DNA of 64,000 nt, taken from positions 1,614,501 to 1,678,500 of the forward strand of contig NZ_JAFEJA010000002.1 of the NCBI RefSeq assembly GCF_016919245.1. Reading direction: 5' to 3'. This DNA is from Streptomyces zhihengii. Its GTDB lineage: Bacteria > Actinomycetota > Actinomycetes > Streptomycetales > Streptomycetaceae. Below, in pieces: positions 53,195 through 63,177 of this stretch. Below the pieces are notes generated by a model, which was not told the origin of the DNA, made no database searches, and worked only from the letters and a program-made list of their open reading frames with translations. The position numbers and the translations under genes were made by a program. Position 1 is the stretch's first letter; the number at the start of each line of letters is the position of its first letter.

Positions 53195-53243
53195 CAACTC
53201 ACCTCCTCGGATCTCCCCGAGCGCACGGATCGGCGCCGCCTGC

Positions 53244-53252
53244 ACGATAGCA
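53244..53252 (-). promoter_or_regulatory. Extended -10 promoter element
   Basis: TGCTATCGT on the minus strand has the TGn-TAnnnT form. Transcription would start near 53237 and cover the 22-aa ORF and the methyltransferase gene. No good -35 is seen. Confidence 0.4.
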
Positions 53253-53319
53253 CCCGCCCCCGGCGCCGCTCGTGCCCGGTCGTGCAGCGGTCCGGCCGCT
53301 GCGCCACCGGCCCGGTCCG

Positions 53320-53937
53320 TCACCCGTGGAGCGACCGGCCCGCGGGACTGCCCGACGTGAAGCGCTGGCCCATGGCGATCTCCTCGCCGACCACCGACCA
53401 CTCGGTCTCGTCGTCCCGGAACGGCAGCGGATCCACGCCGCCCGTCTCCTCACGGACCCGCCTCACCTCGCGGTCCAGGCGCGCGAAGCCGGCTTCCTCG
53501 TCGTCGCCGAAGGAGAACCCGTCGAGCAGCCGCTGGAACCGGGCGGCGACGTACACGAGCGAGGAGACGTCCGCGTGCAGGTGACGCACGGTCTCCTCGT
53601 CAGGATCGACGGAGTGCACGGCCCCCGAGCGGGGATCCAGCGCGAGGTGGGCGTTGAGCAGCCAGCCGATCACGGGCCACTCGCCGACACCCGCCGGGGC
53701 GCCCTCCAACTCCCCGGCCTCGACGACGTCCCGCACCAACGGCAGCCTCCCGGTGCCCTGGTCGGGCTCACGCACCATCACCGTCCCGACGGGGACGCCG
53801 ACGGTCCCCAGAAGGCGGGCGCCCACGCAGCTTGCCGAGGAGGCCGGAAAGGCCGAGGCGGGCAGCGTCACGAGCCCGTCCTCACCGAATTCGGCGGCGA
53901 GTTCACCGCGGTCCACATCGAAAAGCACGGCCGTCAC
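53320..53937 (-). CDS. SUKH-4-like immunity protein
   Basis: The 205-residue protein resembles the SUKH-4 branch of the SUKH superfamily, whose members neutralise polymorphic toxins. Visible are LGTVGVPVGTVMVREPDQG, a long middle with WLLNAHLALDPRSGAVHSVD, and the helix HADVSSLVYVAARFQRLLDG. GTG 53937 has no strong Shine-Dalgarno. No toxin gene is visible next to it, so it may be an orphan immunity gene or have another role. It is divergent from the HEAT gene. Confidence 0.72.
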   Translation of the reverse strand: MTAVLFDVDRGELAAEFGEDGLVTLPASAFPASSASCVGARLLGTVGVPVGTVMVREPDQGTGRLPLVRDVVEAGELEGAPAGVGEWPVIGWLLNAHLALDPRSGAVHSVDPDEETVRHLHADVSSLVYVAARFQRLLDGFSFGDDEEAGFARLDREVRRVREETGGVDPLPFRDDETEWSVVGEEIAMGQRFTSGSPAGRSLHG

Positions 53938-54192
53938 TCCGAACCGGCGCCGTCACGGGCGCCGTGGGACTCATGGGGAATGCAAGAGGTCACCCCCACA
54001 GCCTCGCCGATCCCGCCGCCGGCTGTGACACCGGCACCGCCGTCACCGTCCGGACGGCGGTCCGGATCAGCGTCCGGACCACCGGCCGGCGTGCCGCCGG
54101 GCGAGTCCGTGGCCGGCCCGCATGGCAGCATCCTCGCTCCCGCCCCTGAAACACATGTGCGTGCCCACGGGACCGGACCCTACGATCGCGGG

Positions 54193-57100
54193 ATGATCAC
54201 CTGCGCGGACACCACCCCGGCCCCGTCCGCCCGCCCTGCCCGCACGCGAGCGCCCGCGAGTGCCGAAGAGGCCCTGGAGCGGGCGCGGTCCGGGGTGATC
54301 GACGGGTGGCCGGAGTGGGACCCGGAGGTGCTCGCGCCGGTGGTGCGGGCGGCGCTGCTCGGCGCGGAGACGGCCCGTGACCCGCGTGCGCTGCGCGGTG
54401 CGGACCGGGGCGAGCCGCTGTACCAGGCCGTGCGCGGCATCGAAGCCGGCGAGGCCGACCGACTCCCGGAGCTCGTCACGGCACTGGCCGGCACGGACGA
54501 CCCGGTGCTGGAGGGCGAAGCACTGCGGCTGGCCCGGGCCGGACTCCATGCCCTCGTGCTCACGCCCCGGTTCGTCCGCGGCGTGCTGACCGGTCTGCTG
54601 ACCTCCCGGGCGGAGACCGTCGTGGCCGGCGCGCTCGATGAACTGGCCGCGCCCTGGGCCGCCTGCCTGCCCGCCGTCGAGCCCGCGGCCGGTCTGCTCC
54701 GTACCGCCGCCACGGCCGGATCCGCGCTCGCCGTCGCCGCCGCGCACGGAAACGGCTCCTTCCTGGGCCTGGCTGCCGCCGACCCCGAACTCCCGCCCGG
54801 TGTACGGCGCCGCGCCCTGGAACTGCTCGGAGAGACGGCCGACCGGAGCGACATCCCGGACCTCCTCGCGCTCGCCGCCGACGACCCCCTGCTGTTCGCC
54901 GGTCCGGCCGTGGACTGCCTGCGCGCCCTGCACCGGCGCGGACACTTCGTCGCCGGACCCGGAGCCCCGGCCGTCATCGATCTGGCGCTGGCCGACCACA
55001 CCGTCCCGGCACGGACCGTGGCCACCATCCTCTGGACCACCCGGCACACCGTGCTCCGGCTGCTCCTGGACGCCGCCCCCGGCGACCTCTCCTGGCCGCG
55101 CCGGCTCGACCTGCTCGTGGCGCTGGCCGCCCAGGGCGATGGTGAACTGCCGGTCGCCGCGGGAATCGCGCGGCTGCTGCCCGCGGTGTCCGCACCCGCG
55201 CCCTTCCTGCGGGCCCTGCGGGAGCTGGGCGACCCCGGCACCGAGGACGCCGTACTCGCCGCCCTGCCGGTCGCCCCGGGCGCCTCGCTCCACGCGCTGG
55301 AGGCGGTGGGCGGCGCGCGGACCGTGCGCGTGCTGGCCCACGGCCTCGGCATCGCACCGGACGAGACCGACGCGTCCGCACCGCCCGCCGCCGGGTCGGG
55401 CGGTGCGGGCCTGCACCCCGAGCCGCCGCCGCCCGCCGCCGTCGCACCGCCGCCCGTCCCCACCGTCGCACCGCCGCTCCGCGCCCTGCGCGCACCGGCA
55501 CTCGCCCTGCTGTGGCTGCTCGCCGACGACCCGGACCTGCGGCGTAGGATCCTCGCCCGGCTCGACCCGCTGCTGCTCCCGCCCCGGATCGCCGCCGACC
55601 TCGGCGGGCCCGACGCACGCGAACTCGCCGTCCTGGCCTCCCATCTGGACCCGGGCGACCCGCTCGACGCGCTGACCAGGCTGGCCGCGCACGGCGGTCC
55701 GGACGGCCTGCCCGTCCTCGCCGATCTCCTGCTGCGGGTCGCCGGAGCGTGCGTCGCGGCCCGTGCGGCGGGCCAGGGGCCGCCGGGCACCGGGGCATCC
55801 GGCCGCCCCGGCACCCGGGAATCCGGCGCGGCGGGCACCCCGGAACCCGTTTCGGCGGGCACGCGGACATCCCTTGCGGAGGGCGGCGGCGCGCGCGTCG
55901 CCGCACGCACGGCCGACCCCGAACCTGCCGTCCCCCAGGAGGCCGTGGACGCGCTGACGGCGCTCGGCCGACGGCTGTACGAGCGCGGCCGGATCCGGCC
56001 CCGGTGCCTGCTCGACGCTCCCGCCGCCACGGCCGCAGGGCACGCCTTCGCCGCCGACCTGGCCCTCGGGCTGGTCGAGCGGCCCGGCGTCACCGCGCCC
56101 GAGCAGGCGATCCTGCTGCGGATGGTCCGCGACCTGCCCGACGCCCCGCCCGGTCCGGTCCGGGCGCGGGTGCACCGGCTGCTGCGCCACCCGGACCGGC
56201 ATGTACGCAAGCACGTCGTCGCGCTGCTCGCCCGGGACCCCGACGGCGTGGCGGCCCTCTCGGCCCGGCTGATCCGCCTGACCGGGTCTGCGGGGGACCC
56301 GCAGACCGTCCGGGCGACGGCCGCCGCCCTGGGCGAGGCGCGGGCCCGGTGGGCGTCCGACGCGCTCGCCGACTGCCTCACTCACCCCCACATGGAGGTG
56401 CGGAAGACGGCGGCCGGGGCGCTCGCCCGGGCCGGTACCCCACGGGCCGTGCCCGCCCTCCTGAACCGGCTGGGCCGCGACGACAATCCCGGACTGCGGA
56501 CGCTGCTCGTCGCCGCCCTGCGGGCGCTGCTGGACGACGCCTTCCCGGCGACCGTCCGGGCCGCCGCCGAACAGGAGCCCGAGGGGCCGGTCCGCGACCG
56601 TCTGCTGGCCGCGCTGCCGACCGCCCCGGAGCCCCCCGACGCCGACGTGGCGCGGCTGGCCGATCACGGCTGGGACCCGGCGCCCGCCCTGCGCCTCGCC
56701 CGGCGCGCCACCGCCGAACCGGAGGACGGGCGGCGGCAGCTCGGCGAGCGGTTGCGCCCGCTGCGCGTGTACCTCGTGGACTGGCTCGACCTCGCCGCCG
56801 GCTCCGCCGAGGCCCGCCGGGCCGTGCTGCCCCTACTTCCCCTGCTCTGCCCCGAGCCGCGCGCGCCGCACGAACAGGCCGCGCTTGCGCGGGGCGTGCC
56901 CGTGCTGCTCGACGGCCTCGCCGAGGCGGCCGGGCAGGCGCGGGACGACCTGCTCGGCCTCCTGGAGGACGCCGCGACCCGGCTGCGGCCCGCGCTCGCC
57001 GCGTCCGTCGTCGCCGCGGTGCGCGTGGCGAGCCCCCGTGCGGCGGGACGGCGCTCGGCGCTGCGCCTGCTGCGCGCCTGCGGAGCGGTCGTCGGGCGCG

Positions 57101-58737
57101 CCGATCTCGACCGGGAGCTGGCCGCCGCCGGTCTCACCACCGAGCCGGACGCGGCCCGCGAACGCCTGCTCCACGAGGCGTTCGGGGTCGCGGCCGGACA
57201 GCCGGAGGTCGTGGCCGGACTGCCGGAGCAACCCGCGCAGGCCGACGACCGGACGCGACCCGCACACCGGGACGGACGGACACCGCAGGGCACCGCCGAC
57301 CCGTCGCCGACCGCACCGCGCGCCGCGCGGGTGCGCGCGTGGCGGGACGGGCTGGCCGCCGCCGTCCGCGACACCGGCGACCTGGCCGCCTACCGTGCCG
57401 GTCACCCCTTCCCCGGCGGATCGCGCGCCCAGGTCGCCGCCCTCGCCGGCGCCCACCCCGACGCGACGCCGGCGGCCCGGACCGTGCTGATCGACTGGAT
57501 GACGGACCTCCAGCCGCCGTGCGCGCCCGCCTGGACGCTCGGCGAGACGGCAGCGGCCCCGGCCGCACCGGCACGCACGGTGCGCGCCGACGACCTGGAC
57601 CAGCCCCGCTCGGCCGCCCAGCGGGCCCGGCTGCTGGCCCTGCTGGCGTCGGACGACCGGGAGCGGCGTTCACGGGCCGCCGGCAACCTGCTGGGCGGGC
57701 CCGAGCCGGAGATCCGCGCGACGGTCCTCGACGCGTACCTGCGCGACAGCGTCGACCTGCCGGACCCGGGAGCCCTGCACACGGCGCTGGCCGAGTCGGG
57801 GCCGGCCGTCCACACCGCGGACGGCGCCCGTCCCGAACGTCTCGCCCTCCTGGCCGCGGGCCTTGTCGCGGCGGACGCCGACGCGCGCGGACCGTTCCTG
57901 CCGCTGCTGCTCCGCCTGTGGGAGACCGGCCCGCCCGACGCACGGGGGCACGCCGCCCGAGGACTGGCGAACGTGCCCGCAGACACCCTCGCCGAGCACC
58001 TGGAGCCCCGGATCACGGCCGGCGCGACCGGACTGCTGGACCTGCTCGCCGGCCGGCCCCTGCTGCGGACCCCCGCGCTGGCGCGGCTGCGCGAGCGGCA
58101 TCCGCAAGCCCGCCTGCTGCTCGTCGACGGACCACTGCGCGGCCCGGAAGCCGCGGCGCGGGACGCCGCCGCGCTGCGGACGCTCCGTGACCGCGCCGCG
58201 CCCGCCGAAGCGCTCCGGCCGCCCACTACCGAGGAGTTGTTCGCCCTGGCACGCTCGGGCGAACCGAGACGGGTGCGCCGCGCTCTCACCCTGCTGACGG
58301 AGAACCCTGCAGGGATCGTGCCCCGGCAACTCGCTGACCTCCTCAGCGAGTTGCTGACCCACCCCAGGGCCGGCGTACGGCTCCACGCACACCGCGTCTC
58401 CCGGACGCTGCTCGACCGGGAGACCCACCTCGGGCTCACCGAAGTGCTGTTAAACGATTCCCAGCCGGACGTGGTGTGCCGGGCGGTCCGTGTTCTGGCG
58501 CAGGCCCGCCGGCAGTCCGCCGTTCCCGCGCTAGTGGCCCTGCTCGGCCACGGGCACGAGACGGTCCGCCGGGCCGCGGAGCTGGGGCTGCTGCGCTTCG
58601 GTCCGGCCGCCGTGCCGGCGCTGCGCCACGCCGCCGCCCGTGCCCGCCCGGACCGCCGCGTCCGCTACACGGATCTGCTGACCCGTGTGTCGTCCGCGCC
58701 CCCGGAACCCGGCCCGCCCGCACCCGCACCCTCCTGA
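54193..58737 (+). CDS. Large HEAT-repeat protein with a TTA codon (bldA-dependent)
   Basis: The 1514-residue protein is almost entirely helical, with HEAT-like repeats throughout, for example HPHMEVRKTAAGALARAGTP, DDRERRSRAAGNLLGGPEPE and HGHETVRRAAELGLLRFGPA. Pro-rich linkers interrupt it around residues 405-430 and 520-560. There is no signal peptide or catalytic motif. ATG 54193 lacks a clear Shine-Dalgarno. A TTA leucine codon at 58450-58452 makes translation depend on the bldA tRNA. It is probably a scaffold; the partner is unknown. Confidence 0.85.
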   Translation: MITCADTTPAPSARPARTRAPASAEEALERARSGVIDGWPEWDPEVLAPVVRAALLGAETARDPRALRGADRGEPLYQAVRGIEAGEADRLPELVTALAGTDDPVLEGEALRLARAGLHALVLTPRFVRGVLTGLLTSRAETVVAGALDELAAPWAACLPAVEPAAGLLRTAATAGSALAVAAAHGNGSFLGLAAADPELPPGVRRRALELLGETADRSDIPDLLALAADDPLLFAGPAVDCLRALHRRGHFVAGPGAPAVIDLALADHTVPARTVATILWTTRHTVLRLLLDAAPGDLSWPRRLDLLVALAAQGDGELPVAAGIARLLPAVSAPAPFLRALRELGDPGTEDAVLAALPVAPGASLHALEAVGGARTVRVLAHGLGIAPDETDASAPPAAGSGGAGLHPEPPPPAAVAPPPVPTVAPPLRALRAPALALLWLLADDPDLRRRILARLDPLLLPPRIAADLGGPDARELAVLASHLDPGDPLDALTRLAAHGGPDGLPVLADLLLRVAGACVAARAAGQGPPGTGASGRPGTRESGAAGTPEPVSAGTRTSLAEGGGARVAARTADPEPAVPQEAVDALTALGRRLYERGRIRPRCLLDAPAATAAGHAFAADLALGLVERPGVTAPEQAILLRMVRDLPDAPPGPVRARVHRLLRHPDRHVRKHVVALLARDPDGVAALSARLIRLTGSAGDPQTVRATAAALGEARARWASDALADCLTHPHMEVRKTAAGALARAGTPRAVPALLNRLGRDDNPGLRTLLVAALRALLDDAFPATVRAAAEQEPEGPVRDRLLAALPTAPEPPDADVARLADHGWDPAPALRLARRATAEPEDGRRQLGERLRPLRVYLVDWLDLAAGSAEARRAVLPLLPLLCPEPRAPHEQAALARGVPVLLDGLAEAAGQARDDLLGLLEDAATRLRPALAASVVAAVRVASPRAAGRRSALRLLRACGAVVGRADLDRELAAAGLTTEPDAARERLLHEAFGVAAGQPEVVAGLPEQPAQADDRTRPAHRDGRTPQGTADPSPTAPRAARVRAWRDGLAAAVRDTGDLAAYRAGHPFPGGSRAQVAALAGAHPDATPAARTVLIDWMTDLQPPCAPAWTLGETAAAPAAPARTVRADDLDQPRSAAQRARLLALLASDDRERRSRAAGNLLGGPEPEIRATVLDAYLRDSVDLPDPGALHTALAESGPAVHTADGARPERLALLAAGLVAADADARGPFLPLLLRLWETGPPDARGHAARGLANVPADTLAEHLEPRITAGATGLLDLLAGRPLLRTPALARLRERHPQARLLLVDGPLRGPEAAARDAAALRTLRDRAAPAEALRPPTTEELFALARSGEPRRVRRALTLLTENPAGIVPRQLADLLSELLTHPRAGVRLHAHRVSRTLLDRETHLGLTEVLLNDSQPDVVCRAVRVLAQARRQSAVPALVALLGHGHETVRRAAELGLLRFGPAAVPALRHAAARARPDRRVRYTDLLTRVSSAPPEPGPPAPAPS

Positions 58738-58758
58738 CCGGCACCGGTCAGTGTGCGT

Positions 58759-60267
58759 TCAGTGCTCGCAGAGCGAGAACTCCCGCTCGTAGAGCTGCTC
58801 GTTGTGTTCCCCGACGAAGAACTTGCGCTCCTTCATGAGCTGTTCGCGGTACTCCCCGGCCTGCTCCAGCGTCATGGTCGAGGTGTCGGACCACGGCTGC
58901 TGCGGTGGCACATCGGACGTCGACACGATCGTCCGCGACGGGTCGACCAGGAAGAACGCGAGTATCTTGCGGTGTCCCGCGCGCGCCGGGTCCTCCAGAC
59001 GGAACGGACCCACGCGGTGCTGGAGCACATTGGGGAACGCCAGGCAGCGGCCCGCCGGGGTGGACGCCGCTCCGAGCACCTGGTTCAGCGCGCCCTCGTT
59101 CTCCAGGCCGTACACCTCACGCATACCGGTGCCGTCGTTCTGCTCGTAGGACGGCTCGTGGAGCGCGGTGCGGAAGCCGAGACGGCTCTCGGTGATGTTC
59201 TCGCTGTCCCAGTAGTAGATGCACGTCGAGACGATCCGCTCGTTCAGCATGCCCTCGACGTGCCAGGAACCCCCGGCGTACTCGGGCTTGTCCGGCGTGA
59301 GCTGAATCGTGGCGAGCTTGACGATGACCTGGAGCCGGCGCCCCCGCAGATCGACCCGCGCCGACGCGTCGGGCAGCTCGGGCGGTGTGAACTCCGGGGC
59401 GTCCGGGACGACCGGGCGACGTGTCTCCCACCAGGTGTCGTAGGTCGCTTCCCACGCCTCGACGGCCTCGGCGTGGGCCTCTTCGTCGCTGTACTCGGAC
59501 TCGTCCGGAAACTCGGGCTCCGAGTCGTACCACCCGTAGGGATCCGCGGTGATGCGGGGAGCACGCGGATGGCGCAGATCGGTGAGCACGTTCTCCAGCA
59601 GCGGGCGCACCCGCGCGAACACGTCCGGCAGCACGGCCGCCAGCTCGCGATGAGCCTCGGGGCGGACGTTGTTGACGTACGAACGGAACACCACCTCGCC
59701 GTCCTCGCCGACATCGGCGTCCGTGGGCAGCCACTGGAACCGCTCCGAGAACTCGTGCTTCGAGTAGCGGTCCGTCGGATTCTCAAAAGCCTGCTCGGGC
59801 GCGCCCGTCACCTCCCTGACCAGGCAGAACAGCGAGGGATGCACCAGATCGAGCACCTGGCCGCCGGATCCGGGATGCCAGTCCCGTTCCTCCTCCGGCA
59901 CCTCCTCCAGCACCCGGACCGCCGCGCGCAGCCGGGATCGGAGCCCGTCGTCTATCAGTGTGTCCGACTGCCACACCCCGTCGACGGCGGACACCTCCAC
60001 ACCGGTCGGTCCGTCACGCAGCGCGGCGTAGTGCGCCAACTCGGCGAGCACATGACGCACCTGCGCCTCGGTGAGGCCTTGGGCGACGGCCTCGCGCGTC
60101 CACCGGGCGACGATCTCGGCGTCGCGCATCTTGTCGAACCACCGGGGCTTCGCCCGGATGTGCGCGCTGCACTCCATCATCTGCAGTTCCCGCAGCGTCC
60201 GGGGCGATGCGAACGACAGGGAACGGGAAGCGCGGAAGGGCAGCGGAAACGCAGACAGGGCAGTCAA
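58759..60267 (-). CDS. DUF4246 protein, 2OG-Fe(II) oxygenase-like
   Basis: The 502-residue protein matches DUF4246, with the start FPLPFRASRSLSFASPRTLR and MMECSAHIRAKPRWFDKM, and the cupin-like core with GGSWHVEGMLNERIVST (H336 and E338 as likely metal ligands), and NVLQHRVGPFRLED with KILAFFLVDPS. The double-stranded beta-helix is like 2-oxoglutarate-dependent oxygenases, with Glu replacing the usual Asp. TTG 60267 is the start, preceded by AAGAGAA. It is divergent from ramC. The substrate is unknown. Confidence 0.82.
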   Translation of the reverse strand: MTALSAFPLPFRASRSLSFASPRTLRELQMMECSAHIRAKPRWFDKMRDAEIVARWTREAVAQGLTEAQVRHVLAELAHYAALRDGPTGVEVSAVDGVWQSDTLIDDGLRSRLRAAVRVLEEVPEEERDWHPGSGGQVLDLVHPSLFCLVREVTGAPEQAFENPTDRYSKHEFSERFQWLPTDADVGEDGEVVFRSYVNNVRPEAHRELAAVLPDVFARVRPLLENVLTDLRHPRAPRITADPYGWYDSEPEFPDESEYSDEEAHAEAVEAWEATYDTWWETRRPVVPDAPEFTPPELPDASARVDLRGRRLQVIVKLATIQLTPDKPEYAGGSWHVEGMLNERIVSTCIYYWDSENITESRLGFRTALHEPSYEQNDGTGMREVYGLENEGALNQVLGAASTPAGRCLAFPNVLQHRVGPFRLEDPARAGHRKILAFFLVDPSRTIVSTSDVPPQQPWSDTSTMTLEQAGEYREQLMKERKFFVGEHNEQLYEREFSLCEH

Positions 60268-60354
60268 TTCTCTTGATCCTCGCGGTCGGTCGAGCGGTGG
60301 CGGAAGCCTACGTCAGGCCACCGACACCACAACCGCGATGGCCGGAGCACGGCC

Positions 60355-60375
60355 GAGCGGGGCAGCGCCCCGCTC
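60355..60375. repeat. GC-rich inverted repeat upstream of ramC
   Basis: GAGCGGGGC (60355-60363) and GCCCCGCTC (60367-60375) are perfect 9-bp arms with a 3-nt spacer, in the 213-bp gap between the divergent DUF4246 and ramC genes. It may be an operator or a hairpin. Confidence 0.5.
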
Positions 60376-60480
60376 CCGGTTACCTGTGCGTAGCGCATGG
60401 GCGGAACGTGACAGCGGCGACTGTTCCGGCCCGGGCGGGCCGTGACAACGTCATGCCCGTCACCGACCGAGGGAGTGCGT

Positions 60481-63177
60481 GTGAACAAGGGGTACGCGGT
60501 CTTCTGCGACGCAGACCGTCACTTCTACGACGCCCCGCACCGCCTGGTGTTCGCCGGCGCCGCGGACGGATCCCTTTACCGCGCCGCCACCCTCCCCGTA
60601 CCCGACGGCTGGACCAGCCACCGCACGGGCGACTGGCTCGCCCTGCGCCCCCTGGACCGGGCGCTGCCGTCCCAGGGCTGGAAGATCCACGTCTCGGCCG
60701 GGCTCGACGACGCGGAGGCGGTCCTCGATACCGTCCGCGAGCACTGCCTGCGGCACGGTGTCGCCTTCAAGTTCGTGCCGAGCCGGTACCTGTTGCACCA
60801 GCGCAACGCCAAGTACGCCGACCGCGCCGCGAGCGGCAAGTTCATCACGGTGTACCCGGCCGACGACGAGCAGTGCGAGCGCGTCGCCACCGACCTGGCC
60901 CACCTCCTCGACGGCCGGCCGGGCCCCTACATCCTCAGCGACCTGCGCTGGGGGAGCGGCCCCGTGCACCTGCGGTACGGCAGCTTCACCCGCCGCCACT
61001 GCTACGACGAGCACGGCACACTGCGGCCGGCGCTGGAGGACGGCACCGGCACCCTCGTGCCCGACGAGCGCGGTCCCGTCTTCCGCGTGCCCGACTGGGT
61101 GACCCCGCCCGCCTTCCTGCGGCCCCACCTCGACGCGCGGGCCGCCGTGACCGTGCGGGACATGCCGTACGAGATCGTCAAGGCCCTGCACTTCTCCAAC
61201 GGCGGCGGCGTGTACGAGGCGAAGCACCGCGAGACCGGCCGGCGGGTCGTCCTCAAGGAGGCGCGCCCCTGGGCCGGGCTCGCGGCCGACGGCGCCGACG
61301 CCGTCACCCGGCTGCACCGCGAACGCACCGCGCTGGAACGGCTGGCGGGGCTCGCCTGCACGCCCGAGGTCCTGGACTTCTTCACGGTCGGCGAGCACCA
61401 TTTCCTGGCGCTCGAATTCGTGGAGGGCAGGCCGCTCAACACCTTCTTCGCCCGAAGGCACCCGCTGATGGAGGCCGATCCGCCCGAGGACCGGCTGGCC
61501 GACTACACCGACTGGGCGCTGCGGATCCACGGGCTCGTCGAGCAGGCGGTGGCCGCGGTGCACGCCCGTGGCATCGTCTTCAACGACCTGCACCTGTTCA
61601 ACATCATGGTGTCCGAGGACGAGTCCTCCGTCGTGCTGCTGGACTTCGAGGCGGCCCAGCCCGCCGAGCTGGGCGGTCGCCAGACGGTGGCCAACCCGGC
61701 GTTCGTCGCCCCGGCCGACCGGCGCGGCCCCGACGTGGACCGCTATGCGCTGGCGTGCCTGCGGATCGCCCTGTTCGTCCCGCTCACCAGCCTGTTCGCC
61801 GTGGACCGCGCGAAGGCCGCGCATCTGGCCCGGGTCGCGGCCGACCGGTTCCCCGTGCCACCCGGCTTCCTCGACGAGGCGGTACGCGAGATCACCCGCG
61901 ATCCCGCCACCACCGCCGCCCCGGCGCACGGCGGCGTGCCCACCACCGCCACCACCAACGCCCCCTCGGACGCCGTCCGCTTCCCGCCCGAGGAACCGGG
62001 CGACTGGCCCCGCAGCCGCGACTCGATGGTGCGGGCGATCCTGGCTTCGGCGACACCCGCACGCGAGGACCGGTTCTTCCCCGGCGACATCGCCCAGTTC
62101 GCCGACGCCGGCGGCGGCATGTCCTTCGGCCACGGCACCGCGGGAGTCCTGTACGCCCTGCACGAGAGCGGCGCCGACCGCTGCCCGCCCGCGGAGGAGC
62201 GGCTCCTGGCGTACGCCCGGGCGCCGGAGTCCGGCACGCCGCTGGGCTTCTACGATGGGCTCGCCGGCATCGCCTGGACCCTCCAGCGGCTCGGGCACAC
62301 GGCCGCCGCCCTCGACCTGGCCGAACTCGTCCTCGCGCAGGACCATGAGGCGCTCGCCCCCGACCTGCACGGCGGAACCGCCGGGATCGGGCTCGCCCTC
62401 GACGCCCTCGCCGCCGCCACCGGCGAGAGCACCCTCCGCGCGGCGGCCCTGCGGTGCGCCGAACTGACGGCCCGACCGCGCAGGCCCGTCCCCGCGCACA
62501 CGGGGGAGACACGGGGGAGGCCGCGGACCGGCCTGCTCCACGGCGCGGCCGGCCGGGCCCTGCTGTACCTGCGGCTCCACGAGCGCACCCGGGACACCGC
62601 CCTGCTCGATCTGGCCGCCGAGGCGCTCCACGACGACCTCACCCGCTGCGTCCGCGGGATCTCCGGCACCCTGCAGGTGGACGAGGGCTGGCGCACCATG
62701 CCCTACCTGGGCGCCGGCAGCGTGGGCATCGGCATGGTGATCGACGACTTCCTCCACCACCGCCGCGACGAGGCCCTCGACACCGCCCGCCGCGACATCG
62801 TGCAGGCCGCCCAGGCCACCTTCTACGCCCAGCCCGGCCTCTTCCGCGGCGCCGCCGGCATGGTGCTCCATCTCGCACGCACCGACGCCGGCGGTCCCGG
62901 CACCGAGCCCGGCGACGTGCGCCGCCAGATCGGCTGCCTGTCCTGGCACGCGATGTCCTACCAGGGCCATCTCGCCTTCCCCGGCGAACAGATGATGCGC
63001 CTGTCCATGGACCTCGCCACCGGCACCGCCGGCGTCCTGCTGGTCCTCGCGGCAGCGCTGGGCGACCGCCCGGCCCACCTGCCCTTCCTCCCGCCGCTTC
63101 CGCGGCCCCATGAACCGGCCCCGCTCCAGGGGTCGTCCACAGCACCACCGTCCCCACAGGAAAGGAAACGATCATGA
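60481..63177 (+). CDS. ramC: RamC/AmfT class III lanthipeptide synthetase (LanKC)
   Basis: The 898-residue enzyme begins with the RamC-type VNKGYAVFCDADRHFYD (lyase-like domain, about 1-200). A Ser/Thr-kinase domain follows, with VVLKEARPW (K259), FNDLHLFN (D369, N374) and LLDFEAA (DFE 388-390). A C-terminal LanC-like cyclase domain (about 550-880) has LHGGTAGIG, LLHGAAGRALL and LFRGAAGMVLHL but no zinc cysteines, as expected for class III. It phosphorylates, dehydrates and cyclises RamS. GTG 60481 follows GAGGGAG. Its stop overlaps ramS (ATGA). Confidence 0.94.
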   Translation: MNKGYAVFCDADRHFYDAPHRLVFAGAADGSLYRAATLPVPDGWTSHRTGDWLALRPLDRALPSQGWKIHVSAGLDDAEAVLDTVREHCLRHGVAFKFVPSRYLLHQRNAKYADRAASGKFITVYPADDEQCERVATDLAHLLDGRPGPYILSDLRWGSGPVHLRYGSFTRRHCYDEHGTLRPALEDGTGTLVPDERGPVFRVPDWVTPPAFLRPHLDARAAVTVRDMPYEIVKALHFSNGGGVYEAKHRETGRRVVLKEARPWAGLAADGADAVTRLHRERTALERLAGLACTPEVLDFFTVGEHHFLALEFVEGRPLNTFFARRHPLMEADPPEDRLADYTDWALRIHGLVEQAVAAVHARGIVFNDLHLFNIMVSEDESSVVLLDFEAAQPAELGGRQTVANPAFVAPADRRGPDVDRYALACLRIALFVPLTSLFAVDRAKAAHLARVAADRFPVPPGFLDEAVREITRDPATTAAPAHGGVPTTATTNAPSDAVRFPPEEPGDWPRSRDSMVRAILASATPAREDRFFPGDIAQFADAGGGMSFGHGTAGVLYALHESGADRCPPAEERLLAYARAPESGTPLGFYDGLAGIAWTLQRLGHTAAALDLAELVLAQDHEALAPDLHGGTAGIGLALDALAAATGESTLRAAALRCAELTARPRRPVPAHTGETRGRPRTGLLHGAAGRALLYLRLHERTRDTALLDLAAEALHDDLTRCVRGISGTLQVDEGWRTMPYLGAGSVGIGMVIDDFLHHRRDEALDTARRDIVQAAQATFYAQPGLFRGAAGMVLHLARTDAGGPGTEPGDVRRQIGCLSWHAMSYQGHLAFPGEQMMRLSMDLATGTAGVLLVLAAALGDRPAHLPFLPPLPRPHEPAPLQGSSTAPPSPQERKRS

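Noticed and set aside
54067..56667. 866-residue minus-strand ORF
   Set aside because: It is a shadow of the HEAT-repeat gene with Gly/Arg/Gln-rich sequence and no motif.
60460..63111. 883-residue minus-strand ORF
   Set aside because: It is antisense to ramC, whose domains are unmistakable on the plus strand.
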